Assembly (NCBI GenBank): GCA_019307815.1
Contig: JAFDIV010000012.1
Coordinates: 62,001 to 126,000 of the forward strand
Source: Deltaproteobacteria bacterium
GTDB taxonomy: Bacteria; Desulfobacterota; DSM-4660; Desulfatiglandales; Desulfatiglandaceae
Length of the DNA stretch: 64,000 bases
Direction of reading: 5' to 3'
This document shows, piece by piece, positions 1 through 10,485 of this stretch. Under the pieces are notes generated by a model. That model made no database searches, was not told the origin of the DNA, and was given only the letters and a program-made list of their open reading frames with translations. The position numbers were made by a program, and so were the translations under genes. Numbering within the stretch: the stretch's first letter is position 1; each line of letters begins with the position of its first letter.

Positions 1-735
1 TGTTTTTTGTGTCTTTTGCAAATAAGATACAATGGCGCCTGCGGCCACCACACCGGCTTTCATTTCTTCAATACCGAAGGACGCAAGCGACGTGGTCCCC
101 AATTGATCCTTCAGCACGGCCTCTGCCTTGGCCGGCTTAAAAGAAGATCTGTCAAGGATCTCCAGTCGGAATTCAGATAGCTCTTCCTTGCTCTGGAGCC
201 CGTCCCTTTCCAGGAGGAGTAATTCTGCAGGATTGATGCGACCCAGCTCATCCACGATCTCCTCCCATTCAGAGACTTCTGTTACCCGAAATTCTCCGGT
301 GGACAGGTCCATATGGGCCAACCCATAGCAGGAAGACGCCTTAGCCACACTGGCCATGTATAGGTTGTCCTTCTCATTTAGTTCCCTTTCCTCTAACAAG
401 GAGCCTGGGGTCACAATTCGTACCACATCCCGCTTCACAATCCCTTTGCTCTGCTTGGGGTCTTCGACCTGTTCGCATATGGCTACCTTTTTGCCTTCTG
501 CCACCAATCTGGCGATATATGATTTGGAGGCATGATGAGGAATGCCACACATGGGGACCTTCTCCCCGTTAAAGGTTCCCCTGGAAGTCAGGGCAATACC
601 GAGGATCTTGGAAGCAATTCGGGCATCTTCAAAAAACATCTCATAAAAATCACCCATGCGAAAGAAGAGGATCGCATCAGGGTATTCCTGCTTGATCCCA
701 AGATACTGCCTTAACATGGGTGTTATCTGGGCCAT
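1..735 (-). CDS. mutS: DNA mismatch repair protein MutS, N-terminal part (runs off window)
   Basis: The 245 residues seen match the start of MutS, the ATPase that recognises mismatches and small loops and recruits MutL. The mismatch-reading Phe-x-Glu motif sits in GDFYE at residues 28-32. The connector region follows with the conserved stretches PMCGIPHHA, VAICEQ and VRIVTPG. The ATPase domain lies outside the window to the left. ATG at 735 was chosen; a second in-frame ATG at 717 is possible. It is the last seen gene of the leftward mutS-side group, 87 bp downstream of lapB. Confidence 0.95.
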   Translation of the reverse strand, partial: MAQITPMLRQYLGIKQEYPDAILFFRMGDFYEMFFEDARIASKILGIALTSRGTFNGEKVPMCGIPHHASKSYIARLVAEGKKVAICEQVEDPKQSKGIVKRDVVRIVTPGSLLEERELNEKDNLYMASVAKASSCYGLAHMDLSTGEFRVTEVSEWEEIVDELGRINPAELLLLERDGLQSKEELSEFRLEILDRSSFKPAKAEAVLKDQLGTTSLASFGIEEMKAGVVAAGAIVSYLQKTQKT

Positions 736-822
736 ACGTTAAACCTTCACCTCAGTGTCTATTTTGGATCCTAGTGGATTTATATTTTTCAGGCTCCCAT
801 TGGTGCTACGATCTATACTTAA

Positions 823-2025
823 TTATATCATTTCACCCAAGGGAGCCATGGAATCCCAGGTCCTGCATTTTGGGCATTGCCAATGTAACTCATTGGCCTC
901 AAATCCGCATGTCGTGCACTGAAACCTAAGAGAGGGAATGTCCAAATGGGCGATAAGCTCCTCATAGGCCTCCAAGGCCTCCTCCTGCCTGCCAGAGTGG
1001 AGAAGGATCTCTCCTTGAAACTTCCTCGCTTCCCAAAGGTGCGGGGTGCGCTCCAGGGCATTTTGAAGCTCACGTAATGCACCCTCCACATCTCCGTCTG
1101 TAAACAGGAATCGAGAAAGGGCAAGGTGAGTAAAGGCATCTCCATTGACTTGGGCCGATTCCCTCAAAAACTCCTCAACTAACCTGCGATTTTTCATCTT
1201 TGAATAGGTTTCCTCGAGTCGATTATATGCCAAAAAGGTATAACGAGGGGCCACAATGGCAATCCTTTTCCATGCGGAAATGGCCTTCTTATATTCCTGT
1301 TTCATTGCATAAAGATCACCAAGATGTAAATATGCATCCACACATTCCCTATGGGTATTTATGGCCTTCTTAAACCATATCCTGGCCTTTGAAAGGTTGC
1401 CCTCTTTTTGGCTTACCTTTCCCATCTCCACCAAGTGATGTGCCAAGATATGGGCGTGATCACCTTTTTGTAATCTTGCGATCTTCTTGCGTGTCTCATA
1501 GGCCTTTTCCCACTCTCTCAATTCTTCATATATCCTCTCAATCTCTTGTAGTGTCTGCACATCAGATGGGTTTTTCTTGGAAACCTCCAAAAAGGTATGC
1601 AGGGCACGATTCAGCAGTCCCCCCTTCTTGTAATCCAAGCCTAGATCAAACAGGGCCCTTAACCTGATTTCCTTATCGATATTGGGCCTTAAAATAATGC
1701 TTTGGCGAATGCGTATTGCCCTTTCAATGTCACCCTTTGAGCGATAAAGATTCCCCAAGGCCACATAGGTCTCCACTGTTTCGGAATCCATTTGCACGTA
1801 TTTTGTAAGTTCTTCAATCGCATGATCTCGATCATCGGACAAAATATAGTGAATTCCCTTGATAAAGGCCTCGTCACCTTTACCTCGCCTGCTTTTACGG
1901 CCACCAGCCCTCATGCCAGCCCACCATTTGCCCACCCAAAGCCCCAACAGAAAAAGGGCACAAGAGGCGGCAAGCAGCGTATAATATTCACCATTCAAAA
2001 GTGATTGCAAAAAGGACTGCCACAT
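823..2025 (-). CDS. lapB: Lipopolysaccharide assembly protein B (LapB/YciM), TPR protein
   Basis: This 400-residue protein has one N-terminal membrane anchor (about residues 10-30, rich in Leu/Ala/Trp), a long array of tetratricopeptide repeats and a C-terminal rubredoxin-like zinc ribbon made of two Cys-x2-Cys pairs (CTTC and CPKC). This is the LapB architecture. In the known family it acts at the inner membrane with FtsH to control LpxC turnover and so LPS synthesis. ATG 2025 is preferred over the upstream in-frame start at 2094 because AGAAGGAGG precedes it at normal spacing and the upstream 23 residues are not membrane-protein-like. lapA lies directly upstream, the usual pairing. Confidence 0.93.
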   Translation of the reverse strand: MWQSFLQSLLNGEYYTLLAASCALFLLGLWVGKWWAGMRAGGRKSRRGKGDEAFIKGIHYILSDDRDHAIEELTKYVQMDSETVETYVALGNLYRSKGDIERAIRIRQSIILRPNIDKEIRLRALFDLGLDYKKGGLLNRALHTFLEVSKKNPSDVQTLQEIERIYEELREWEKAYETRKKIARLQKGDHAHILAHHLVEMGKVSQKEGNLSKARIWFKKAINTHRECVDAYLHLGDLYAMKQEYKKAISAWKRIAIVAPRYTFLAYNRLEETYSKMKNRRLVEEFLRESAQVNGDAFTHLALSRFLFTDGDVEGALRELQNALERTPHLWEARKFQGEILLHSGRQEEALEAYEELIAHLDIPSLRFQCTTCGFEANELHWQCPKCRTWDSMAPLGEMI

Positions 2026-2151
2026 GAATGGCCTCCTTCTGCCGGATACAATGGCGTGCTGGGGAAAAGGCCGGTAGGATATGCGAAAAGACAATCTGCT
2101 TCTTGAGAGTTAAAATCTGTCATATGAGTCATTTCGTACAGGGATAAGCCT

Positions 2152-2499
2152 TCAGCTCATCTCAGAGACCTCTGCATCCCTCATCTCCTCGGAGGTGACA
2201 GGCAGGTTGCGTAATGAGTTCAATTCCTTATCCTTTTCCCTAATCTCTTTGGAAAGGCTCTTTATCTGACGCTTCAGACGAAAACGTTCCCCAATACCAT
2301 ATAGGCCTGTAAAGAACACTCCCAACAAGAATGCGATAATAGTAACCAGATATATGGACATGTCTGGGGTCTCATGTTGCCAAAAGAGGAGATTAATATG
2401 AAACCTCACTGTAGTGGACATGGGGGCATTGTTTTGAACAGCCACAATCACCACGAAAAGCAAAAATAGAATCACACCTATACCTTTGAGATATTTCAT
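2152..2499 (-). CDS. lapA: LapA family protein (DUF1049)
   Basis: A 115-residue protein with two hydrophobic segments (about residues 5-22 and 48-68), the sequence AVQN after the first one, and a charged coiled-coil tail of Arg/Lys/Glu. This layout is typical of LapA, the inner-membrane partner of LapB. A strong GGGAGGTGAGG Shine-Dalgarno lies upstream of ATG 2499. The gene sits between the HIT hydrolase gene (12 bp upstream) and lapB, so all three are probably co-transcribed. Confidence 0.88.
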   Translation of the reverse strand: MKYLKGIGVILFLLFVVIVAVQNNAPMSTTVRFHINLLFWQHETPDMSIYLVTIIAFLLGVFFTGLYGIGERFRLKRQIKSLSKEIREKDKELNSLRNLPVTSEEMRDAEVSEMS

Positions 2500-2511
2500 G
2501 CCTCACCTCCC

Positions 2512-3003
2512 CTAATCGTCTATACCTTTAAACCGTTTCAACAGTTTCCTATATGTTTGTTGTAAATGCTCAGGGATCACCCTCACCTCACCCAATACGG
2601 TCATGTAGTTAGTATCACCGTTCCACCTAGGGACGATATGAAAATGCATATGTGCTTCCACCCCAGCGCCCGCTACCCTGCCAAGGTTCAAGCCCACATT
2701 GAATCCCTCAGGGCCCATTTCCTCCTTTAGCACATCAATGGCCCTCCGGACGGTCATCAACAGATCCAGCATTTCCTCAGAGGATAATTGGTCCAACGAA
2801 GCCACATGCCTCACTGGTGCAACCAGGAGGTGCCCATTGTTGTAGGGGTATCTATTCATAATCACCATGCTTTTCTCACCCACGTAAAGTATGAGCCGCT
2901 CTGCATCTCGACTCCTGTCTTCACCTGGGCAAAAGATACATTCCCCCTCCTTTTGATCAGATAGGATATACTCCATCCTCCAAGGAGCCCAAAGTACCTT
3001 CAT
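2512..3003 (-). CDS. HIT family nucleotide hydrolase (Ap4A-type)
   Basis: The 163 residues carry the histidine-triad motif HMHFH at 118-122 followed by IVPRW, the catalytic signature of HIT phosphohydrolases or transferases acting on dinucleoside polyphosphates or AMP derivatives. The start WAPWRMEYI and the CIFC pair at residues 22-25 are typical of the bacterial FHIT/Ap4A-phosphorylase-like branch. The true substrate cannot be read from sequence. The gene lies 10 bp downstream of a phosphoesterase gene and 12 bp upstream of lapA. Confidence 0.92.
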   Translation of the reverse strand: MKVLWAPWRMEYILSDQKEGECIFCPGEDRSRDAERLILYVGEKSMVIMNRYPYNNGHLLVAPVRHVASLDQLSSEEMLDLLMTVRRAIDVLKEEMGPEGFNVGLNLGRVAGAGVEAHMHFHIVPRWNGDTNYMTVLGEVRVIPEHLQQTYRKLLKRFKGIDD

Positions 3004-3013
3004 GCTTCTGACC

Positions 3014-3496
3014 TCACAACTTGATAATCTCTCCCTTAACCGTATCTTCCACGTCCAAGATTCCTAGAGAATGAAATCCTGCAGAGGCATAACCGGTCGC
3101 CGTGCCCGGATTAAACATCAATACACCCTCCATTACCTCATTGAATGGATAATGGGAATGGCCGTAGATGATCACATCAACATTTCGGAACTCATTGAGC
3201 ACACGTCTTTCAAGGTCTGCAGCCGCACCCCATCCGTGGATAAGCCCTATTCTGAATCCCTCTATTTCTATAACTTCCTTCGAGGGAAGCCTCTTCCTGA
3301 CCTCCACGGGATCCATATTCCCTGAAACAACCTTGAGCGGCTTCCTGGACAAAAACTCCACCACATCCATAGAAACAATATCTCCAGCGTGAACAATGAG
3401 ATCTTTATCTGCTAGGTACTCCTCATATAACCGCTCAAATTCCTTGGTGACCCTATGAAGATGCGTATCTGAAATAACACCGATCCGGAAGGCCAT
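3014..3496 (-). CDS. YfcE/MJ0936-type metallophosphodiesterase
   Basis: A 160-residue calcineurin-like phosphoesterase with all metal-binding motifs in order: SDTH (residues 9-12), HAGDI, SGNMD, IHGWG and YGHSH. Family members hydrolyse phosphodiesters in vitro with Mn or Ni; the physiological substrate is unknown. ATG 3496 is preferred to the in-frame TTG at 3520, because the protein then begins with the family-typical hydrophobic strand RIGVISDTH. It heads the leftward group phosphoesterase-HIT-lapA-lapB-mutS. Confidence 0.9.
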   Translation of the reverse strand: MAFRIGVISDTHLHRVTKEFERLYEEYLADKDLIVHAGDIVSMDVVEFLSRKPLKVVSGNMDPVEVRKRLPSKEVIEIEGFRIGLIHGWGAAADLERRVLNEFRNVDVIIYGHSHYPFNEVMEGVLMFNPGTATGYASAGFHSLGILDVEDTVKGEIIKL

Positions 3497-3592
3497 TTCA
3501 CTGCCCCGTGCCTTTACCAAAAATATTGGGCTAGGAGTATACCAAGCTCTTGAAAAAAGACAAGGCCAATTCTATTCCGGGCTTAAAAACGG

Positions 3593-3621
3593 TTGACAGG
3601 CAATAAATTCTTTTGTATTTC
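3593..3621 (+). promoter_or_regulatory. Putative sigma-70-type promoter for the FmdB-like gene
   Basis: A perfect TTGACA at 3593-3598 is followed after 17 bp by TATTTC at 3616-3621, a weak -10 element. It is oriented towards the zinc-ribbon gene that starts at 3719. The 222-bp region between the divergent genes holds no other obvious element. Confidence 0.4.
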
Positions 3622-3718
3622 AACTATATAGCTAAGCGTTAGACCTGGCAATGAAATGTGCGACCGTATGGAACTTTTCCAATTGTAACATCATTTCACA
3701 GGCAGAAAGGAAGTGGCC

Positions 3719-4219
3719 ATGCCCATCTATGAGTTCTATTGCTCGGAATGCCATCGCATATTCAATTTTTTTTCAAGGTCAATCAATACTGAAAAAAGAC
3801 CCCTGTGCCCAAAATGTGGGAAGGTCAAGCTTGAGCGATGGATGTCTGTTTTTGCGACCGTCAAGAACCGGGGTGATACTGATTCTGACGAAGATATGCC
3901 AATCCCTGATCTGGACGAGGCAAAAATGGAGAAGGCCATGAACCTGTTGGCCCGGGAAGCAGACCACATGGACGAAGATGACCCTCGACAGGCTGCAAAT
4001 CTCATGAGAAAGCTCACAGATATGACGGGGCTAAAGCTGGGCCCTAGTATGGAAGAGGCCCTTAGAAGGATGGAGGCAGGTGAGGACCCAGAGCAGATCG
4101 AAGAGGAAATGGGAGACATCCTGGAGGAAGAAGATCCTTTTCAATTTCAAGAAAAAAAGGGCGGCGGCCGGCGAAAAACCACCCCTCCTCAGGTAGACGA
4201 CACGCTCTACGAACTTTGA
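3719..4219 (+). CDS. FmdB-type zinc-ribbon protein
   Basis: The first 40 residues, beginning MPIYEFYC, are the FmdB zinc ribbon with Cys-x2-Cys pairs CSEC and CPKC. The remaining 120 residues are very acidic and contain helical segments rich in Glu/Asp/Met, and the tail is basic. FmdB was named as a putative regulator of formamidase; in most bacteria the role is unknown. ATG 3719 is chosen over GTG 3713 since AAAGGAAG then has normal spacing. The long acidic extension is common among delta-proteobacterial members as far as I know. It is a single-gene unit. Confidence 0.8.
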   Translation: MPIYEFYCSECHRIFNFFSRSINTEKRPLCPKCGKVKLERWMSVFATVKNRGDTDSDEDMPIPDLDEAKMEKAMNLLAREADHMDEDDPRQAANLMRKLTDMTGLKLGPSMEEALRRMEAGEDPEQIEEEMGDILEEEDPFQFQEKKGGGRRKTTPPQVDDTLYEL

Positions 4220-4419
4220 GGGTATATCCCATCACTTTTGTCCAAAATTGACTTTTCTTTCATAACCCTTCAAGCTTATCCAAAATCCGCAGTGAACGTA
4301 GCGAAGAGAATGTGCCGTTCCCGGGACCATGATAACCAAAGCGGCAACCTAAATTTGAAAATCGTCATCAATATTGCTAACCGATTGAAATTATTAAAAC
4401 TGTTCAACGAAATCATTTT

Positions 4420-5136
4420 TTATAACTTAACCAGTTCTATATTCCCCCAGCAGGCCATGGTCTCGCCCAAGATGGCCACCACCCCTATGATCCCCCTGAA
4501 TTGAAAAACCAGTTCTTCGAGCCTTTGGAGATCCTTCCTTGTCCTGATCATGTTGCAGATAGCGGTGGCCGCGCCGTCGGCATAACAGGCAGATGGGGAA
4601 AGGACTGTCACCAGATCAGCCCTACCTGCACTAAAGGAATGGCCAATGGATGCGGAAGAGGAACACACACCCAGAGGCATGAACTCTGGGCTTAATCGGA
4701 GGCCCAATTTGTTTCCCAATGAAGAAGCACCAGCATACAGGGCCACTGTGATGGGCCGCATGGCAAAAAGGTAAATGTCACCGCCATTTTCCACCACCAC
4801 CTCACGGCTCCACTGCAACAAGCCTTCCCCTACCTTTTGCGCAATTGCCCCTGCCACGCAAGCCATAGGCCCAACAGACAGCTCCCTAGATGCCTTGATC
4901 ATCTCTTTTACCATTGGAGGTGCAAGTGGGTCTTTGGGCCAGGGAGACAGTGTGCTTATAAAGGAAGCATGACCTTTGATGTAGGTCTCAAGCTGATTTC
5001 TGGCATCAAGCACCAAATCTCTGGTCTCCCGCTCCAGGTTTCTTTCGGCACTCACCCATAGATCTGTCTGCTTTATGCACACCTGAAAGGAAACCAATCC
5101 CTTAGAGCGCACCCTTTTTCTATAACTTCTCTCCAT
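4420..5136 (-). CDS. UPF0280 family protein (ApbE-like fold)
   Basis: A 238-residue protein with UPF0280 (COG2122) hallmarks: start ERSYRKRV, the central segment SVGPMACVAGAIAQKVGE and VVENGGDIYL, and GVCSSSASIGHSFSAGRAD. The family is distantly related to the FAD:protein FMN transferase ApbE and is widespread in archaea and anaerobic bacteria. Its function is unproven. It is a single gene, convergent with the FmdB-like gene and divergent from a radical SAM gene. No good Shine-Dalgarno precedes ATG 5136. The stretch 4220-4419 downstream has no gene that I can support. Confidence 0.85.
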   Translation of the reverse strand: MERSYRKRVRSKGLVSFQVCIKQTDLWVSAERNLERETRDLVLDARNQLETYIKGHASFISTLSPWPKDPLAPPMVKEMIKASRELSVGPMACVAGAIAQKVGEGLLQWSREVVVENGGDIYLFAMRPITVALYAGASSLGNKLGLRLSPEFMPLGVCSSSASIGHSFSAGRADLVTVLSPSACYADGAATAICNMIRTRKDLQRLEELVFQFRGIIGVVAILGETMACWGNIELVKL

Positions 5137-5142
5137 AAATTT

Positions 5143-5184
5143 GTCTATTTCGTTCGTATTGTCTATTTAGTCTATTTCGTATTG
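5143..5184. repeat. Short imperfect tandem repeat, unit GTCTATTT(CGT)
   Basis: GTCTATTT occurs at 5143, 5161 and 5170; the first and third copies are followed by CGT and then by GTATTG-like sequence. The repeat sits just upstream of the UPF0280 start codon in the divergent intergenic region, so it may affect its promoter or be neutral slippage DNA. Confidence 0.5.
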
Positions 5185-5291
5185 CCGCGGCGTGGTATTA
5201 CACTTATTCCACAGTTCGGTTGCGTATAAAATCCGGGGCGCATTCTAATCTCTGTGCCCCCAATTTTTTACCCACATTAGCGATTTAGTGC

Positions 5292-5297
5292 TATAAT
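5292..5297 (+). promoter_or_regulatory. Consensus -10 box (TATAAT) ahead of the radical SAM gene
   Basis: A perfect TATAAT lies 80 bp before ATG 5378 in the divergent intergenic region. The matching -35 position has only a weak TTxxxx-like sequence, so this is a tentative promoter. Confidence 0.3.
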
Positions 5298-5377
5298 ATT
5301 TTATTCAAACGGTTATCGGTGTCCAAAAACTGAACAACCTGATTAATGGAATCAGCTCCCCCTTGAGGGCCCCGGCC

Positions 5378-6325
5378 ATGTCTGAAGATCGAAATACCTG
5401 GAGAGTTTCCGATTATCTCCGGATTGGTCTCTTTGGCCCCCCTCCTAATACCATCGGCGGCATTGATGTTACCTACCGCTGCAACCTCTCCTGCAAGCAC
5501 TGCTATTTCCACAAACAACATTATCAACAAGAGCTGTCTGCGGAGCAATGGATGGATCGGTTCAACCATTTGAAACAAAACCGCTTCCCCTTTCTCATAT
5601 GCGGATGGCTGGGCGGCGAACCACTCCTTAGAAAGGACCTGGTGGAAAAGGGGAAGAATTACTTTAAAACCAATGTCATTTTCACAAATGGAACCATCCC
5701 TTTACCCGATTGGCCTGATGTGTGCTTTTCCGTATCTGTCCATGGAACCGAACAGTATTATTATCGCATGACAGGTGCCCCACAAGGATTCTATGACAAG
5801 ATCAAGCAAAATGTGAACAGACCCGGCCTTGATGTGGTTATTTCCTGTTGTATTACCCGGATCAACTACCCATGCATCGAACAGATGCTTGATGAGTGGT
5901 CAAAGACTTCTGTAAAGGGAGTTGCCTTTGAGTTCTACACCCCAATGAAGGGAGAGGGGTCCGAACTATGGCTTGATTGGGATGAACGGGATAGGATTAT
6001 TGATCAATTAATGTCTCTCAGAAAGAGCTACGGTGACTTCATCTGGTTCACAGACAGAGCTTATCGATTGATGAAATCTGATATGGCTCCAACCATAACA
6101 AACAACTGCCCTTTCCGGAGAATCGGGTTTAGCTGGGATCCAATGGGACGACCCAAAAATCCGTGTCAACTGGGGCCACTGGCAGACTGCTCCCGCTGTG
6201 GATGCATCCTCCCGTTCTACTCTGCTATTCTTACCAACCGCCGTCTCCTGATTGGGGAATTTTACGAGGGCGTGATTTATAGGTTTAAGCGTGCCTTTAC
6301 TTCCTCCAAGGTTCAACAGGTTTAA
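5378..6325 (+). CDS. Radical SAM protein with C-terminal cysteine-rich (SPASM-like) tail
   Basis: The Cys-x3-Cys-x2-Cys motif CNLSCKHC is at residues 35-42 of this 315-residue protein and GGEPLL follows about 55 residues later; these bind the [4Fe-4S] cluster and S-adenosylmethionine. A second cysteine set near the C-terminus (CPF, then CQLGPLADCSRCGC) suggests an auxiliary cluster of the SPASM or twitch type. ATG 5378 is preferred to the in-frame TTG 5363. The gene stands alone, convergent with guaA. I do not recognise the substrate; peptide or cofactor maturation is possible. Confidence 0.85.
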   Translation: MSEDRNTWRVSDYLRIGLFGPPPNTIGGIDVTYRCNLSCKHCYFHKQHYQQELSAEQWMDRFNHLKQNRFPFLICGWLGGEPLLRKDLVEKGKNYFKTNVIFTNGTIPLPDWPDVCFSVSVHGTEQYYYRMTGAPQGFYDKIKQNVNRPGLDVVISCCITRINYPCIEQMLDEWSKTSVKGVAFEFYTPMKGEGSELWLDWDERDRIIDQLMSLRKSYGDFIWFTDRAYRLMKSDMAPTITNNCPFRRIGFSWDPMGRPKNPCQLGPLADCSRCGCILPFYSAILTNRRLLIGEFYEGVIYRFKRAFTSSKVQQV

Positions 6326-6362
6326 TCGCCTTCTCCTATCCCTTAACAGCTCAAAAAAACCC

Positions 6363-7919
6363 TTACTCCCATTCAATGGTACTGGGCGGTTTGGATGAAA
6401 TATCATAGACGACCCGGTTGACTCCTTTGACACTGTTGATGATCCGGTTTGAAATGCGGGCCAAAACCTCATAAGGAACCCTGGTCCAATCGGCTGTCAT
6501 GGCATCCAGGCTGTCCACAATCCTTACAGCAATGACATTCTCATAGGTTCGCTCATCTCCCATCACACCCACAGTCTTTATGGGTAAAAGCACCGCAAAG
6601 GCCTGCCACACCTTTTCATACAACCCGGCCCCCCTTATCTCATCCAGCACGATCACGTCTGCTGCCCGGAGAATCTCAAGCCGCTCAGGCGTTATCTCTC
6701 CCAAAATCCTCACGGCCAGGCCAGGGCCTGGAAAAGGCTGTCTCATGACAAGCTCTCTTGGGAGCCCCAACTCCGTTCCTACCTGGCGAACTTCGTCTTT
6801 GAACAACTCCCGCAGGGGCTCAACCAGTTTCAATTTCATTACAGAGGGCAGCCCGCCCACATTATGATGGCTCTTGATGGTGGCAGACGGCCCTTTGAAT
6901 GAGACACTTTCAATTACATCCGGGTAGAGTGTTCCTTGGGCTAGGTAGGCAACCTCTCCCAGTTCCTTTGCCTTGTTTTCAAATACCCGGATAAACTCCC
7001 GCCCAATGATCTTTCTCTTTTGTTCAGGATCTGTTACCCCTTTGAGGTGTTTCAAAAAATGCTCCGAGGCATCCACCAGATGAAGATCCATCCCGTATCG
7101 CTTACCAAAAAGCTCCATCACCTCTTGGGTCTCTCCGCGACGAAGCAGACCATTGTCCACAAAGATACAGGAAAGTTGCCTGCCCACTGCCTTGTGCAAA
7201 AGCACGGCTGTAACCGAGGAGTCCACCCCTCCAGAGATGCCACAGATTACCCTTTCCTCACCTATCTGTTCCCGGAGACTCTTTATTGTTCGACGGACAA
7301 AGGAGGCCATGGTCCATGAAGGTTCACAGCCGCATATCTCAAAGAGGAAGTTACTGAGAATCTTTGAGCCCTGGGGCGTATGGGCTACTTCGGGATGAAA
7401 CTGGACACCATAGAACTTTCGGCTTCGATCAGCCATGGCTGCTATGGGGCTGTTCTTGCTTTGGGCCAATACCGTGAAGCCAGGGGGTATCTTTTCAATG
7501 CGATCCCCATGACTCATCCATACCACCTCTCCCCCTTTCTGGCCTAACCCATGAAACAGGTCAGTATCGTCCAGTATAGTGATCACCGCATGGCCGTATT
7601 CCCGATCCACAGAACGTGCCACCACACCCCCAAGGGCATGTGTCAAGACCTGCATTCCATAACAAATCCCAAGGAGTGGTATTCCCAAATCCAAAACGCC
7701 CTCCTCGGGCATGGGGGCGTTGGTGTCGTAAACACTCAGAGGCCCTCCAGACAGCACTATCCCCTTTGGAGAAAACTTCTTAATCTTTTCCAGGCCCAAA
7801 TTATAAGGGTGGATCTCGCAGTAAACCTGGGCCTCCCGAATCCTCCTAGCGATCAATTGGGTATACTGGGAGCCAAAATCAAGGATCAAGATCTTATGTT
7901 TGTACAGGCTTGCGGTCAT
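6363..7919 (-). CDS. guaA: GMP synthase (glutamine-hydrolysing)
   Basis: GuaA converts XMP, ATP and glutamine to GMP. The 518 residues show the class I amidotransferase domain with nucleophile Cys86 in GICYGMQ and the HPEV histidine/glutamate. The ATP-pyrophosphatase loop SGGVDSS follows, then the C-terminal dimerisation domain ending IEWE, as in nearly all GuaA proteins. GGTGAGGAG precedes ATG 7919. It lies downstream of guaB with a 138-bp gap, so purine synthesis genes are grouped here. Confidence 0.98.
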   Translation of the reverse strand: MTASLYKHKILILDFGSQYTQLIARRIREAQVYCEIHPYNLGLEKIKKFSPKGIVLSGGPLSVYDTNAPMPEEGVLDLGIPLLGICYGMQVLTHALGGVVARSVDREYGHAVITILDDTDLFHGLGQKGGEVVWMSHGDRIEKIPPGFTVLAQSKNSPIAAMADRSRKFYGVQFHPEVAHTPQGSKILSNFLFEICGCEPSWTMASFVRRTIKSLREQIGEERVICGISGGVDSSVTAVLLHKAVGRQLSCIFVDNGLLRRGETQEVMELFGKRYGMDLHLVDASEHFLKHLKGVTDPEQKRKIIGREFIRVFENKAKELGEVAYLAQGTLYPDVIESVSFKGPSATIKSHHNVGGLPSVMKLKLVEPLRELFKDEVRQVGTELGLPRELVMRQPFPGPGLAVRILGEITPERLEILRAADVIVLDEIRGAGLYEKVWQAFAVLLPIKTVGVMGDERTYENVIAVRIVDSLDAMTADWTRVPYEVLARISNRIINSVKGVNRVVYDISSKPPSTIEWE

Positions 7920-8057
7920 ATGCTCCTCACCTTAACCTGCCACAAACCTTAGGTGGGTAAATCCGCCTATGAAGTGTGGCAGGAACCTAGAAAAACCGTT
8001 AGTGATTTTAATTCACGATTTCGCTCCAAAAGAAAGGTACTTAGGACAAAACAGGTT

Positions 8058-10479
<2,422 letters not shown>

Positions 10480-10485
10480 TAGGCA

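Noticed and set aside
3736..4119. Minus-strand ORF of 127 codons opposite the FmdB-like gene
   Set aside because: The low-complexity Ser-rich product mirrors the acidic Glu/Asp codons on the other strand.
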